Shown: piece by piece, positions 26,468-37,158 of the stretch
Layout of the letters: each line of letters starts with the position of its first letter
Numbering within the stretch: position 1 is the first letter of the stretch
Assembly (NCBI GenBank): GCA_018268195.1
Contig: JAFDWZ010000028.1
Location: 111,196-156,064 of the forward strand
Reading direction: 5' to 3'
DNA length: 44,869 nt
Source of the DNA: Bacteroidota bacterium
GTDB taxonomy: Bacteria > Bacteroidota > Bacteroidia > AKYH767-A > OLB10
Translations under genes and position numbers: made by a program
Notes under the pieces: model-generated
What the model was told of the DNA's origin: nothing
Database searches by the model: none
Seen by the model: the letters and a program-made list of their open reading frames with translations, nothing else

Positions 26468-28462
26468 ATGAAAAAACTGCTGATTGTTATTGGGGTGTTA
26501 TGTACTCATAATACAAGAGCTCAGCAGCAAGGACCATTAACCGACCATTTAAGTAACACTAAGTCGGATACTGCACGATTGCGAATTCTGAACGCGCTTA
26601 CCGAAAACACGGATGATTTTAATGTTTGGCCTAAGTATGCACAACAGGCCTATCAGCTTGCAATTAAAGTAGCAAATAGTGCTGATTCAGCAGAACGAAA
26701 TGTGGGAAATGAGGGGTTGGCAGCAGCATTAAATAATCTGGGATTGTATAACAATCTGATAGGTAACAGGACAGAAGCGCATGAAATGTTTATGCGAAGT
26801 TTGAAAATAAGAGAGCATTTAGGAAATGCTTTTGCGCTATCGGAGTCCTATCACAATTTGGCATCATTGTATTTTGACCTTGAAGAATATGATTTGGCAG
26901 AGACCTATTTCAGGAAAAGTGCTGATATCTCTGAAAAATTGAATGATAGTATAAACCTTGCCATAAGCAAAAATTATTTGGGGATGATTGCCCTCAGAAA
27001 AAATGAGACTGAGAAAGCTAAGTATTTTTTTAAGCAGAGTTGGAAAATTTTTGAAACAACGGGTGACAGTGCGAGTCGAATGAAAACACTGGTTAATATG
27101 GGAGCTATTTTATATCAGGAGAACAAATTGGACTCAGCTCTTATGCTCTTTAATGAAGCTAATAAATCCGAAATAGCCGAAAAAGATCCGATAAAAAGTA
27201 TTATTCTTAATAATATCGGGAGACTGTATTTAAAAGAGGGGAGGGTCGATGTTGCAATGGGATATGCAAAAAAGGCATTAACATTTGCCAAAGAAGAAAC
27301 TTTTCCTACAGAGATTGCTTCCGCGGAGTATTTGTTATCTCAAATTTATTTTCAAAAAAACAACTATGCCGAAGCTTATCGGCATTTGTTGCAGTATGAC
27401 AGTTTAAAGGAAGTCCTGTCGAACGATAATGTACAACGAGTAATTGTTGCGGAAAAGGTAAAAAACGACTATGAAAGGAAAATAACAGAAGAAAAACTTG
27501 AGCAACAAAAACAAAAGGAGATTTCAGAGCAGGAAATTAATAAGCAGCATATAATTATTGAAGCATTTGTTGCAGTTGCAATATTACTTGCCTTGCTGAT
27601 TATTGCTTTAGTACGAAATAACAGGCAACAACGAAAAAGTAGAAAGGAGTTACAAAATGCCTACTCTGAGCTAAAGCGAACTCAACAGCAATTGGTACTT
27701 CAGGAGAAGAATGCTTCGCTTGCACAGTTCACTGCAGGCATTGCACACGAACTTAAAAATCCGTTGAATTTTGTAACAAACTTTTCAGTGTTATCAGAGG
27801 AGCTGATACGAGAGTTGGACGAAACAAAAGATGAAAACGAAGGAAATGAGATGCGACAACTGCTGAAGAATAATCTGGGAATAATCCGAAATCATACCGA
27901 TAGAGCAAATAAAATCCTTGGTAAGATGATGCAACTCGGCAGGAGTGAAAATCTGACCAGGCAACCTACAAATATTAATCAAGTTTGTGAAGATGCTATT
28001 GAAATGGCATACACCAACATGGTTTCATCTTATCCCGGCTTTCAGTGTACCATTGATAAAAACTTCGGCAACGGGATTGGCGAAGTAATGGCTATAACGC
28101 AGGAAATTTCTATGGTGTTGCTAAATCTATTTAATAATGCTTTTTATGCAACACGAATGAAGTCATTGAATGCAATAGATTACAGACCCACGCTCAGCTT
28201 ACGTACACATGTGAAGGCTGTAGTAGGTATAGGTCATAAGATTGTTGAAATTATAATCACGGATAATGGCGTAGGCATTCCTGCTGACATCAGCAATAAA
28301 GTGTTTCAACCTTTCTTTACCACCAAACCCGGAAATGAAGGCTCTGGTTTGGGGTTAAGTTTATCAGCAGATATTATAAAAGCTCATGGAGGTGAACTGA
28401 CATTCACCAGTGTCGAAAACGAATTTACTGAATTTGTTATTCAGCTTCCTGTAACTGTTTAA
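26468..28462 (+). CDS. TPR-containing sensor histidine kinase (HisKA/HATPase_c)
   Basis: 664-aa membrane sensor. Signal peptide about 1-19 ([12 protein letters not shown] ... TRAQ). TPR repeats occupy about 60-320, then a coiled coil, one membrane helix (about 362-382) and a second coiled coil. The HisKA box is [16 protein letters not shown] with His427; the ATPase has the N box [10 protein letters not shown] (about 552-561), DNGVGIP (about 599-605) and GSGLGLSLS (about 625-633). It belongs to the NtrB-like class, so unlike the kinase at 19 kb it does not pair with NarL-type regulators. No response regulator with DNA-binding output is adjacent; the HPt and membrane receiver upstream are the nearest partners. 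An upstream ATG (26426) would bury the signal peptide and is rejected. Its stop overlaps that of leuS. Confidence 0.88.
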   Translation: MKKLLIVIGVLCTHNTRAQQQGPLTDHLSNTKSDTARLRILNALTENTDDFNVWPKYAQQAYQLAIKVANSADSAERNVGNEGLAAALNNLGLYNNLIGNRTEAHEMFMRSLKIREHLGNAFALSESYHNLASLYFDLEEYDLAETYFRKSADISEKLNDSINLAISKNYLGMIALRKNETEKAKYFFKQSWKIFETTGDSASRMKTLVNMGAILYQENKLDSALMLFNEANKSEIAEKDPIKSIILNNIGRLYLKEGRVDVAMGYAKKALTFAKEETFPTEIASAEYLLSQIYFQKNNYAEAYRHLLQYDSLKEVLSNDNVQRVIVAEKVKNDYERKITEEKLEQQKQKEISEQEINKQHIIIEAFVAVAILLALLIIALVRNNRQQRKSRKELQNAYSELKRTQQQLVLQEKNASLAQFTAGIAHELKNPLNFVTNFSVLSEELIRELDETKDENEGNEMRQLLKNNLGIIRNHTDRANKILGKMMQLGRSENLTRQPTNINQVCEDAIEMAYTNMVSSYPGFQCTIDKNFGNGIGEVMAITQEISMVLLNLFNNAFYATRMKSLNAIDYRPTLSLRTHVKAVVGIGHKIVEIIITDNGVGIPADISNKVFQPFFTTKPGNEGSGLGLSLSADIIKAHGGELTFTSVENEFTEFVIQLPVTV

Positions 28463-31230
28463 ATAACCACGTTTACAATACGTCCGGGTACGACAATAAC
28501 TTTTTTGGGGTTGCTGCCGTTAGTCCATTTCTGCATTTCTTCCGCTGCCAACACACGTTTTTCAATTTCTTCTTTCGAAATCTGAAGTGGAAGATTGATT
28601 TTGAAACGCGTTTTTCCGTTTACCGACACTGGATATTCAAAATCTTCCTCTACCAGATAAGCATCATTGTATTGCGGAAACTGCGCTTTGGAAACGGAAG
28701 TGTTGTGCCCACATAGTTTCCATAACTCTTCGGCAATGTGAGGTGCATAAGGTGAAAGTATGATTGCCAAAGGTTCAAGAATTGCACGTTTGTTGCATTT
28801 TAAGTCGGTAAGTTCATTCACGCAAATCATAAATGAGCTGACAGATGTGTTAAAGGAAAATTTCTCGATGTCGTCCTGAACTTTTTTAATGGTTTTATGT
28901 AGCGTTTTCCACTCTGCCTTGGAAGGTTCATCTTCCGAAATATTGAAGGACTCATTGCTATGATAGAGTTTCCAAAGTTTTCTGATAAATCCGGATACGC
29001 CTGCAATGCCATTGGTGTTCCAGGGTTTGCTTTGCTCCAATGGACCTAAAAACATTTCATACATACGAAGGCAATCCGCTCCATATTTTTCTACTATATC
29101 ATCAGGAGTAACTACGTTATGTTTCGACTTCGACATTTTTTCAATTTCATTCCCGCAAATAAATTTTCCGCCTTCAAGTTGGAATTCGGCAGTCTTAAAA
29201 TCATCACGCCACGCTTTGAAAGCTTCTGTGTCAAGCTCGTCATTCACCACAAAGTTTACATCCACATGTACGGGAGTAGTTTCATATTGGTCTTTTAAAC
29301 CATAAGAAACAAATCGGTTGGTGTTTTTTATACGATATACCAAACTGCTGCGCCCCTGTATCATCCCCTGATTAATTAGTTTTTGTGCAGGCTCATCAAT
29401 TTGCAGATACCCTAAATCTTTCAAAGCTTTAGTCCAAAAGCGCACATACAGCAGGTGACCTGTTGCATGCTCGCTGCCACCAATGTAGAGGTCAACATTT
29501 TTCCAATATTTCAATGCATCAGCAGAAGCGAAAACGTTATGGTTATGTGCATCCATATATCGCAGATAGTACCAACTGCTTCCTGCCCATCCCGGCATGG
29601 TAGTGGTTTCTATCGGATAACCGGATGTATCTACACTTTGTTTTGTTTCATTCCAGAACCATTTTTCAGAGCGAGCCAAAGGAGGTTCGCCTTCTTCAGT
29701 AGGTAAAAATTTATCAACGGCAGGCAGATGCAACGGAAGTTGATTTTCGGGTATGGCATTGGCAATTCCGTTTTTATAGTACACCGGAATAGGTTCGCCC
29801 CAATAACGTTGCCTTCCGAAAACGGCATCGCGCAAGCGGTAATTGATTTTGCCTTTTCCTAATTTTCTTTTTTCTATTTCATCAATACATTTTTTGATGG
29901 CATCCTTCACCGTCAGTCCGTCAAGGAAGGAAGAGTTGATGAGTGTACCTTGTTTTTCATCCCAGGATGATTTAGAAAAATCATGTTCTACATCAGGAGT
30001 TATAACCTGTGGTTTGGGTAACTGATAAAAAGATGCAAAGCGATAATCGCGTTCGTCATGTGCAGGCACTGCCATAACTGCGCCAGTGCCGTAACCGGCA
30101 AGTACGTAATCGCCAATCCATACAGGTACCGGAGCGCCTGTAAACGGATGTATGGCATAAGAACCTGTAAAAACTCCACTTACGGTATTTACTTCCGCCT
30201 GACGTTCGCGTTCGCTGCGATTTTTTGCTTTGGCAATGTAGGCATCTACTTCAGCTTTTTTATCCTGAGTAGTAATTTTTTCTGCTAACTCATGTTCCGG
30301 TGCAAGGGTTAGAAACGAAATTCCGAATACGGTATCAGGTCGTGTAGTGAATACCTCAATTTTATCTTCAGAATTTTGAATACAGAATTCCAGAGAGGCA
30401 CCTTCACTTTTTCCAATCCAGTTGCGTTGAGCTTCTTTGATAGAGTCACTCCAGTCAATGGTTTCAAGGTCGTTTAACAGCCTGTCAGCATAAGCAGTAA
30501 TGCGCATGCTCCATTGTTTCATCAGTTTGCGCTCAACAGGATATCCGCCACGTTCGCTCACTCCATCTTTCACTTCGTCATTGGCAAGCACGGTACCCAA
30601 TGCCGGACACCAGTTTACATACGCTTCGCCCAAATAGGCAATGCGGTAATTCATCAGCACATCCGATTGTTCATTTTCATTCAGCTCATTCCATTTTTTT
30701 GATTTGCCGTTTACAAGATGTTCGGTGTTTTCAGAATTAAATTTTTGTATCAGTTTATCAATATGTTCAGCTTTTCCTATTGCAGGATTGTACCATGCAT
30801 TGAAGAGTTGAATAAAAATCCATTGTGTCCATTTATAATAGGAGGGGTCAGAGGTGCGGACTTCTCTGTCCCAGTTAAACGAAAAACCAATCTTGTCTAA
30901 TTGCTCTCTGTAACGTTTTATGTTGGCATCGGTAGTGATTGCAGGATGTTGACCTGTTTGTATGGCATACTGTTCTGCAGGCAATCCAAAACTGTCATAT
31001 CCCATGGGATGAAGTACGTTGAATCCATTCAGTCTTTTGTACCTCGCATAAATATCAGATGCAATATATCCTAAAGGATGACCAACATGCAACCCTGCAC
31101 CTGAAGGATAAGGGAACATATCCAACACATAATATTTAGGTTTTTCCGAATTGTTTTCAGCCCGGAAAGTTTGGTTATCTGCCCAGTATTTCTGCCAGTA
31201 TTTTTCTGTATCTCGAAAATTATATTCCAT
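28459..31230 (-). CDS. leuS: Leucyl-tRNA synthetase
   Basis: 923-aa class I synthetase charging tRNA-Leu. The HIGH-type motif is [16 protein letters not shown] (near residue 48); the editing domain is recognisable at about 230-440 ([23 protein letters not shown], split; [16 protein letters not shown]); [15 protein letters not shown] follows; KMSKS is in [10 protein letters not shown] near 693-698. The anticodon-binding and C-terminal domains are complete. An insertion around 150-185 ([15 protein letters not shown]) is common in Bacteroidota LeuRS. The alpha/beta hydrolase gene ends 60 bp upstream. The last base pairs overlap the kinase stop in a TTAA. Confidence 0.97.
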   Translation of the reverse strand: MEYNFRDTEKYWQKYWADNQTFRAENNSEKPKYYVLDMFPYPSGAGLHVGHPLGYIASDIYARYKRLNGFNVLHPMGYDSFGLPAEQYAIQTGQHPAITTDANIKRYREQLDKIGFSFNWDREVRTSDPSYYKWTQWIFIQLFNAWYNPAIGKAEHIDKLIQKFNSENTEHLVNGKSKKWNELNENEQSDVLMNYRIAYLGEAYVNWCPALGTVLANDEVKDGVSERGGYPVERKLMKQWSMRITAYADRLLNDLETIDWSDSIKEAQRNWIGKSEGASLEFCIQNSEDKIEVFTTRPDTVFGISFLTLAPEHELAEKITTQDKKAEVDAYIAKAKNRSERERQAEVNTVSGVFTGSYAIHPFTGAPVPVWIGDYVLAGYGTGAVMAVPAHDERDYRFASFYQLPKPQVITPDVEHDFSKSSWDEKQGTLINSSFLDGLTVKDAIKKCIDEIEKRKLGKGKINYRLRDAVFGRQRYWGEPIPVYYKNGIANAIPENQLPLHLPAVDKFLPTEEGEPPLARSEKWFWNETKQSVDTSGYPIETTTMPGWAGSSWYYLRYMDAHNHNVFASADALKYWKNVDLYIGGSEHATGHLLYVRFWTKALKDLGYLQIDEPAQKLINQGMIQGRSSLVYRIKNTNRFVSYGLKDQYETTPVHVDVNFVVNDELDTEAFKAWRDDFKTAEFQLEGGKFICGNEIEKMSKSKHNVVTPDDIVEKYGADCLRMYEMFLGPLEQSKPWNTNGIAGVSGFIRKLWKLYHSNESFNISEDEPSKAEWKTLHKTIKKVQDDIEKFSFNTSVSSFMICVNELTDLKCNKRAILEPLAIILSPYAPHIAEELWKLCGHNTSVSKAQFPQYNDAYLVEEDFEYPVSVNGKTRFKINLPLQISKEEIEKRVLAAEEMQKWTNGSNPKKVIVVPGRIVNVVI

Positions 31231-31251
31231 CGTATGAATGCTCTTTCAACG

Positions 31252-31267
31252 AGCGAAAATAAGGAAT
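31252..31267 (-). promoter_or_regulatory. Candidate promoter element of leuS
   Basis: Minus strand reads ATTCCTTATTTTCGCT, 21 nt before the ATG. Almost the same string precedes pheT (34552-34566). I take it as a -7 variant (TTATTTTYGC). Confidence 0.4.
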
Positions 31268-31290
31268 AACTCTGTAGAGAAAGCAGCGCT

Positions 31291-32073
31291 TTAACAGGAA
31301 GAAGAATTTTGCAGAAAATTTTTCACGGTTTCAAAAAACCAAACAGGATTGTCGGCATGCACCCAGTGACCTGCTGCCGGAGCGGTGGCAATGGCAGCTT
31401 TGGGAAATAGTCTTTTGATGTCATCAAAATCATCCGGCTTAATGTAAGAAGATTTTTCACCTCGAATGAAAAGTGTGGGCTTAAGAAACGGATAATCGGA
31501 GTTTATTTCTTGGCCGACAGAATCAATTTGTTCGCTCAATACACTGAGGTTAAAGCGCCATTGAAGTTTATCCCCTTGCCAATAGAGATTTTTCAATAAA
31601 AATTGCCTTGTGCCGAAATCGTCAATATAACCGGCAAGTATTTTATCGGCATCGCTTCTGGTGTTCACGGTGTCGAGATCTACTGCATGAAGAGCCTTGA
31701 GTATTTGTTGATGATGCGGAGGATAATAGTGCGGTGCAATATCAACTACAATCAGTTTATCCGTCAGTTCAGGATAGGAGAGAGCAAACTGCATTGCGGT
31801 TTTGCCACCCATGGAATGGCCTAATACCACAGCATTGTTGAGCTGATGTTCCTGCATAAAAAACTTCAGGTCAGATGCCATTAATGTGTAATTGAATTCA
31901 TCGGTGTGAGGAGAGCTGCCATGGTTGCGCATGTCGAGCGCAAACACTTCGAACCCTTCTGCAGAAATTTGTTTGGCAAAAGTCTGCCAATTGTCAGCCA
32001 GCCCGAATAGCCCGTGAAGTATCAGCAATGGTTTACCGTTACCGTAATTTCTGAAATGTAACGACAGCGGCAT
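31291..32073 (-). CDS. Alpha/beta-hydrolase, YbfF-like esterase
   Basis: 260-aa cytoplasmic hydrolase. It shows the HG oxyanion motif (LILHGLFG, 17-24), DMRNHGSSPHTDEF (47-60), nucleophile Ser87 in GHSMGGKT, and catalytic His in AAGHWVHADNP near the C-terminus; IRGEKSSYI marks the acid region. The overall pattern matches YbfF-type acyl-ester hydrolases; the substrate is unknown. The ATG at 32073 is chosen because it begins the domain (MPLSLHFRNYG) and lies 1 nt after the pheT stop; an ATG at 32121 would overlap pheT by 47 bp. Confidence 0.85.
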   Translation of the reverse strand: MPLSLHFRNYGNGKPLLILHGLFGLADNWQTFAKQISAEGFEVFALDMRNHGSSPHTDEFNYTLMASDLKFFMQEHQLNNAVVLGHSMGGKTAMQFALSYPELTDKLIVVDIAPHYYPPHHQQILKALHAVDLDTVNTRSDADKILAGYIDDFGTRQFLLKNLYWQGDKLQWRFNLSVLSEQIDSVGQEINSDYPFLKPTLFIRGEKSSYIKPDDFDDIKRLFPKAAIATAPAAGHWVHADNPVWFFETVKNFLQNSSSC

Positions 32074-32074
32074 T

Positions 32075-34528
32075 TTATTTCCGTATGATGGCTCCAAGAT
32101 TTTTCTCGAATGCAGATTCAATTTTTTGCATAATCACATCAATCTGTTTATCGGTAAGTGTTGCTTCATCATCTCTGAGCAAAAAACTTAAGGCATAAGA
32201 TTTTTTTCCGGCTTCAATTTTATCACCTTGATAAACATCAAAAATAGAAACATCGCGAAGCAGTTTCTTTTCTTGTTTTAATGCAAGATCCTTCATATCG
32301 GCATATTGCACTTTGTCGTCAAGCAGCATGGATAAGTCACGTTTTACTTCCGGAAAACGTGGTGCAGGTTTAATCCGGAGGTTGTATTGCGATGATCGTT
32401 TTAACAACATGTTGACATCAATTTCAGCATAATATACGGGATGATTGATATCGTATTGGCGAAGCATACTTTTCTTCAGTTTGCCAATGTAACCAATCGC
32501 ATTTTGTCGGTTCTGAAATGTGGCAAAGGTGGAGAATGCAGGATTATCAGAAGCAACCCATTTAAGAAAATCAGAAGGTACGGGTGCTACTTGTGCAAGT
32601 GTGTCCTGTACAATAGATTTCAGGTAAAACAAATTTGCTTCGCGGTCTTGTTTGTGCCAGTCAGTTTCGTGAAGGTTTCCGGTAATGGCTAAAGCCAGTT
32701 TGTCGGATTCTTTATTTTTTCCTTCAACCTGCTGATATGTTTTTCCAAATTCAAAAAGTTTTAAGTTATGTTGTTTGCGATTGCTGTTATATTGCATGGT
32801 TCCAAGCATGGAAAATAATAAGTCGGTACGCAATATATCCAGTTCATTACTTAATGGATTCAGAATTTTAACAGGTGAAATTTCAGGAGTGTATTTCTGT
32901 GCAAGCGCTAATGAGGTAAGTGAGTTGTTGATGATTTCATAAAACCCATTCGCTGTGAGATAATGTGAAATTTTCTTTTGTAATGAAGGCTTGATGTCAG
33001 CCTGATGAGTGGAAATAGCCATTCCGAATTTTTCATTTACCGGAATATGATGATATCCGTAAGTGCGCAGAATTTCTTCAACTACATCAGCCTGTCGTGT
33101 AACATCTGTTTTATAGGTGGGTACAGAGATTAAAATTTTCGAATCACTTTTATCCAAAATGGTCATGCCGCAATATTGCAGAATGCCATCAATAGTGGTA
33201 TTGGTAATTTCCAACCCCGACAATTTTCTCACCGCATCATAATTGATTTCGGTTTGCACAGGTTCTATAGGCTTAGGATAAATATCAATAATGTCGGACA
33301 CTACATTACCTCCTGCAATTTCCTGAATCAACTGAACAGCTCTTTTTAATGCAAATACGGTACATGCAGGATCGGTGCCTCGTTCAAAGCGAAAAGATGA
33401 TTCTGTTTTGAGTGCATGTAGTTTGGCTCCTTTGCGTATAACGGTTGGATTGAAATAAGCACTTTCGAGAAAAATATCTGTGGTGGCATTGCTAACACCT
33501 GATTGAATTCCTCCGAAAACTCCGGCAATGCACATGGGGTCATATTCATTGCAAATCATAAGCTCTTCACCTGTGAGTTTTCTTTCAATGCCATCCAGAG
33601 TTACAAAAGTAGTTTCCTTGTTGAGCCTTTTCACCACAATTTTCCCTCTCACTTTCATGGCATCAAAGGCATGTAGTGGTTGTCCTGTTTCAAACATTAC
33701 GTAATTGGTTACGTCAACAATGTTGTTAACCGGTTTTACTCCTATGCTTAACAAAGCGTTTTTTATCCATGCAGGAGAGTCTTGCACTTTTAGTCCGCTG
33801 ATGCTTACCCCACAATAGCGAGGACAGTCGTTGGAATTTTCAACAGTAACGGTTACCGGATTTTTGCGATTGGCAACTTGCATTTCTGAAACGGGCGGCA
33901 TCACTACCTGAACCGGAGAATGAAAAAAATCTTTTTCAAAAGCAGCGCGTGTATTGATTACCGCAGCAAGGTCGCGTGCCACACCGAGATGCGATGCAGC
34001 ATCCACACGGTTTGGAGTAAGCCCTATTTCAAAAATCACATCTTCTTCAACCTTGAAATATTCAGCAGCAGGTGTTCCGGCAATGGCAGCAGCATCCAGA
34101 ACCATGATTCCGTCATGCGATGCACCGAGTCCTACTTCATCTTCAGAACAAATCATTCCTTCAGAAACTTGTCCTCTTATTTTTGAATTCTTGATATCAA
34201 AGGGTTCGCCAAAGGTGGGGTAAAGTCTTGCACCTTCTGTTGCCACCAGCACTTTCTGTCCTTTGGCTACATTGGTAGCTCCGCAAACAATTTGCAGTGA
34301 TTGACTTTTCCCTACATTCACTTTTGTGATGCTGAGTCTGTCGGCATCAGGATGTTTTTCTTTCTCCAGTACTTCGCCAACTACTAATCCGCGCAATCCG
34401 CCTTTTACTGATTCTATCTCTTCAAAAGCTTCTACTTCGAGCCCGCAACCGGTAAGCAATTGCTCCATTTGGTCGGGAGTGAGGCTGAGGTTAATATATT
34501 TTTTCAGCCAGTTATAAGAAATTTTCAT
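32075..34528 (-). CDS. pheT: Phenylalanyl-tRNA synthetase beta subunit
   Basis: 817-aa subunit of the alpha2-beta2 enzyme. It has an N-terminal tRNA-binding OB fold (about 40-150: VVGEVLEKEKHPDADRLS), B3/B4 with the editing site (about 215-390: FETGQPLHAFDA), B5, the catalytic-like core, and the C-terminal FDX-ACB domain (about 720-817: RFPEVKRDLSMLLDD). Full family length. The alpha subunit pheS is not adjacent, as is usual in Bacteroidota. An esterase gene follows after 1 nt, implying translational coupling. Confidence 0.97.
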   Translation of the reverse strand: MKISYNWLKKYINLSLTPDQMEQLLTGCGLEVEAFEEIESVKGGLRGLVVGEVLEKEKHPDADRLSITKVNVGKSQSLQIVCGATNVAKGQKVLVATEGARLYPTFGEPFDIKNSKIRGQVSEGMICSEDEVGLGASHDGIMVLDAAAIAGTPAAEYFKVEEDVIFEIGLTPNRVDAASHLGVARDLAAVINTRAAFEKDFFHSPVQVVMPPVSEMQVANRKNPVTVTVENSNDCPRYCGVSISGLKVQDSPAWIKNALLSIGVKPVNNIVDVTNYVMFETGQPLHAFDAMKVRGKIVVKRLNKETTFVTLDGIERKLTGEELMICNEYDPMCIAGVFGGIQSGVSNATTDIFLESAYFNPTVIRKGAKLHALKTESSFRFERGTDPACTVFALKRAVQLIQEIAGGNVVSDIIDIYPKPIEPVQTEINYDAVRKLSGLEITNTTIDGILQYCGMTILDKSDSKILISVPTYKTDVTRQADVVEEILRTYGYHHIPVNEKFGMAISTHQADIKPSLQKKISHYLTANGFYEIINNSLTSLALAQKYTPEISPVKILNPLSNELDILRTDLLFSMLGTMQYNSNRKQHNLKLFEFGKTYQQVEGKNKESDKLALAITGNLHETDWHKQDREANLFYLKSIVQDTLAQVAPVPSDFLKWVASDNPAFSTFATFQNRQNAIGYIGKLKKSMLRQYDINHPVYYAEIDVNMLLKRSSQYNLRIKPAPRFPEVKRDLSMLLDDKVQYADMKDLALKQEKKLLRDVSIFDVYQGDKIEAGKKSYALSFLLRDDEATLTDKQIDVIMQKIESAFEKNLGAIIRK

Positions 34529-34551
34529 CTATACGTCTCTGTTATTGAAAC

Positions 34552-34566
34552 GCAAAAATAAGGAAT
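34552..34566 (-). promoter_or_regulatory. Candidate promoter element of pheT
   Basis: Minus strand reads ATTCCTTATTTTTGC, containing TATTTTTG (a TAnnTTTG match), 23 nt before the ATG. It is nearly identical to the element before leuS. Confidence 0.45.
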
Positions 34567-34599
34567 TAGGCCTTGCCGAAACAGAAAGTAAAAAGCATG

Positions 34600-36831
34600 T
34601 TATAAGTCGCTGCCAAAGCTGCTGTTATTTTTCTGCTGACGACTTTGCTCGTATTTGCTACAATCGGTTTCAATACTCACAGGATGCTCCGGTTTTTCAA
34701 AATCACCCTGAAAAATATTGAGGTCTTTGTCGGCATAAAGTTTTTTCATGTAAATAGCCCAGATTGGTAAAGCTGTGTTGGCACCTTGTCCGAGATAGGT
34801 AGTTCTGAAATGTACGGAACGATCTTCGCAACCTGTCCACACGCCAGTAACCAGATTGGGTGTGATGCCCATAAACCAACCGTCACTTTGATTTTGTGTG
34901 GTTCCTGTTTTACCGGCAATAGGATTGTTTAATCCATAACGGAATCTTAATCGAGCTCCTGTACCTGATTCAACAACGCCTTGCATTAATTTAATCATCA
35001 GGTAAGCTGTTTCTTCGCTGATGGCTTCAACTTTGCGTGGAACAAATTCCTGCAGCACCATGCCGTTTTTATCTTCTATTCTAGTAATGTAAATGGGTTC
35101 GGTGCGCACACCTTTATTGGCAAAGGTGCTGTAAGCGCCACACATTTCATACAATGAAACATCAGGAGTTCCTAAACATATTGAAGGCACTTCGTCAATA
35201 GGGGATGTTATTCCCATTTTACGTGCAATTTCAATCATCGCTTTAGGGCCAAATTCTTTCATCAGATATGCTGATACAACATTCACTGATTCGGCCAATG
35301 CTTCTTTCAGTGTGAGCATTCCTCCATATTTGCCATCGCTGTTGGTAGGGCTCCAGTCAGGTTGACCCGGAATAGGAATGGTTACACGCACATTGGGAAC
35401 CTTAAAGCAGGGCGAGTATCCTTCCTGCATTGCTAATGTATAGAGGAATGGTTTAAAGGTAGAACCTACTTGTCTGCGACCTGCTTTAACGTGATCATAT
35501 TTAAAATAGCGATAATTGTTTCCACCTACCCATGCACGTACAAATCCTGTTTGCGGCTCCATACTCATTACTCCCGATTGAAGAAAACGTTTATAATATT
35601 TCAGCGAGTCGAGTGGGCTCATCACCGTATCAATATCTCCTTGCCATGAAAATACTGTCATAGGAATTTTGGTGTTGAAGTTTTCTTTTATCTCTGACTC
35701 GGAAAGTCCGTCAGCTTTTAGGGACGCATATCTGTCGCTTCGTTTTATTCCATCTTCAATTACTTCAGGATGTTTAGCCCAAGGCTCTCGTCCTTTCCAA
35801 TGTTCGTCAAAAGTTTTTTGAAGAGTTGTGAGATGCTCTTTTAATGCCTGTTCGGCATATTCCTGCATACGTGAGTCAATGGTGGTATAAATCCTAAGCC
35901 CGTCTTTATAAAGATTATAGGTGGAGCCATCTGATTTTTGATGTTCCTTACACCATTGCATTAATTCAAGCCGTAATGTCTCTCTGAAATAAGGAGCCAG
36001 TCCTTCATTATGATCTTCGGCCTTAAAGTTTAATTTAATAGGCAGTTTGCTCAGTGAGTCATAAGCACTTTTGCTGATAAATTCATATTTCGACATCTGA
36101 CTCAACACCGTATTGCGTCTTGTCATTGCAGAATTCGGGTTGCGCACCGGGCTGTAACGCGAGGGTGCTTGCAACATTCCTATCAGCATTGCTGATTCTT
36201 CTGTTTTTAACTGCGAAGGAATTTTATTGAAAAATGTTTTTGCAGCTGATTTAATGCCGAAACTATTATGCCCGAATTCAACAGTATTCAGATACATAGC
36301 CATGATTTCGGGCTTGGTGTAATTACGTTCCAGCCTTACAGCTATAATCCATTCTTTAATTTTACGTATTACAAGTTTAAAACCTTTTTCATTTTCACGG
36401 GGGAAAAGGTTTTTCGCCAACTGTTGGGTAATGGTACTTCCGCCACCTGATGATTGCTGCCGCAATATGACCGTTTTAAAGAAAACCCTTGCCAGTCCTC
36501 TTATATCTACTCCGCTATGTTCGTAAAAACGTACATCTTCAGTAGCTTCTAATGCTTTTACAACATTATCGGCCAACTCCTTATAGTGAATATTCGAACG
36601 GTTTTGGATATAGTATTTCCCAAGAATAACATTGTCGCTTGAAATAACTTCTGAAGCCAGAGCACTTTTTTGATTTTCAAGATCCTCAAATGTCGGCAGT
36701 TTGCCGAATTTCTCATTGTTAACGGCAAGTACGAGCAGTATAATTGCAGTGGGAGGCAACAATGCCAGCAACCACATGATGCGGATATATAATCGGTATT
36801 TGCTTACGTCTTTTTTTGCGGTTTTCGCCAT
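34600..36831 (-). CDS. Bifunctional penicillin-binding protein, PBP1A family
   Basis: 743-aa inner-membrane enzyme that polymerises and cross-links peptidoglycan. Short cytoplasmic N-terminus, membrane helix about 14-37. Glycosyltransferase domain GT51 (about 65-250): EATEDVRFYEHSGVD with the catalytic Glu, GGGSTITQQLAKNLF, and VEFGHNSFGIKSAA. Transpeptidase domain (about 430-680): active-site Ser in GSTFKPFLY near 457, SVN near 510, and KTG in GKTGTTQNQSDGW near 640. It has its own long upstream gap; TAGTTTTG on the minus strand (36854-36861) is a possible -7 element without a clear -33. The pheT gene lies 70 bp downstream on the same strand. Confidence 0.93.
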   Translation of the reverse strand: MAKTAKKDVSKYRLYIRIMWLLALLPPTAIILLVLAVNNEKFGKLPTFEDLENQKSALASEVISSDNVILGKYYIQNRSNIHYKELADNVVKALEATEDVRFYEHSGVDIRGLARVFFKTVILRQQSSGGGSTITQQLAKNLFPRENEKGFKLVIRKIKEWIIAVRLERNYTKPEIMAMYLNTVEFGHNSFGIKSAAKTFFNKIPSQLKTEESAMLIGMLQAPSRYSPVRNPNSAMTRRNTVLSQMSKYEFISKSAYDSLSKLPIKLNFKAEDHNEGLAPYFRETLRLELMQWCKEHQKSDGSTYNLYKDGLRIYTTIDSRMQEYAEQALKEHLTTLQKTFDEHWKGREPWAKHPEVIEDGIKRSDRYASLKADGLSESEIKENFNTKIPMTVFSWQGDIDTVMSPLDSLKYYKRFLQSGVMSMEPQTGFVRAWVGGNNYRYFKYDHVKAGRRQVGSTFKPFLYTLAMQEGYSPCFKVPNVRVTIPIPGQPDWSPTNSDGKYGGMLTLKEALAESVNVVSAYLMKEFGPKAMIEIARKMGITSPIDEVPSICLGTPDVSLYEMCGAYSTFANKGVRTEPIYITRIEDKNGMVLQEFVPRKVEAISEETAYLMIKLMQGVVESGTGARLRFRYGLNNPIAGKTGTTQNQSDGWFMGITPNLVTGVWTGCEDRSVHFRTTYLGQGANTALPIWAIYMKKLYADKDLNIFQGDFEKPEHPVSIETDCSKYEQSRQQKNNSSFGSDL

Positions 36832-37158
36832 AATTTTCAGTGCCCGGAGCGGACAAAACTATAAATAGTGGTTTAATTAACGCTGATGTTTTGATTTTAT
36901 TCCCGAAAAGTCATTAACAGCACATGTGGATACTTTATGGGCAACATTATTTGTTGAAACCATAAAAAAACAGTAAAAAAATCTCTGGTAGGGGGTTTAT
37001 AAATAAACTGTTTTTCCGGATTAAGATACTTTGTTTTTAATGTTATTGAGAGCTGTCGTCCTTGTTTCTTTAATTTATGAACACCTCTGTAACTGACCTC
37101 TTCTTGCTTGCCTCTTTTCATTAATTTTGCAAACTTCTAAGTTTATAACATTAATGCA
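36832..37158. other. Divergent intergenic region between PBP1A and ettA
   Basis: No gene is supported; a 74-codon leftward frame (36897-37121) has no family features. Possible -7 elements are TAGTTTTG on the minus strand (36854-36861) for the PBP gene and TAATTTTG on the plus strand (37122-37129) for ettA. A 9-bp inverted repeat, AAAAACAGT (36966-36974) and ACTGTTTTT (37007-37015), with a 32-nt loop, lies in between. Confidence 0.5.

Noticed and set aside
36897..37121. 74-codon leftward frame between PBP1A and ettA
   Set aside because: No recognisable domain, covers likely promoter sequence of ettA, and has no supporting context.
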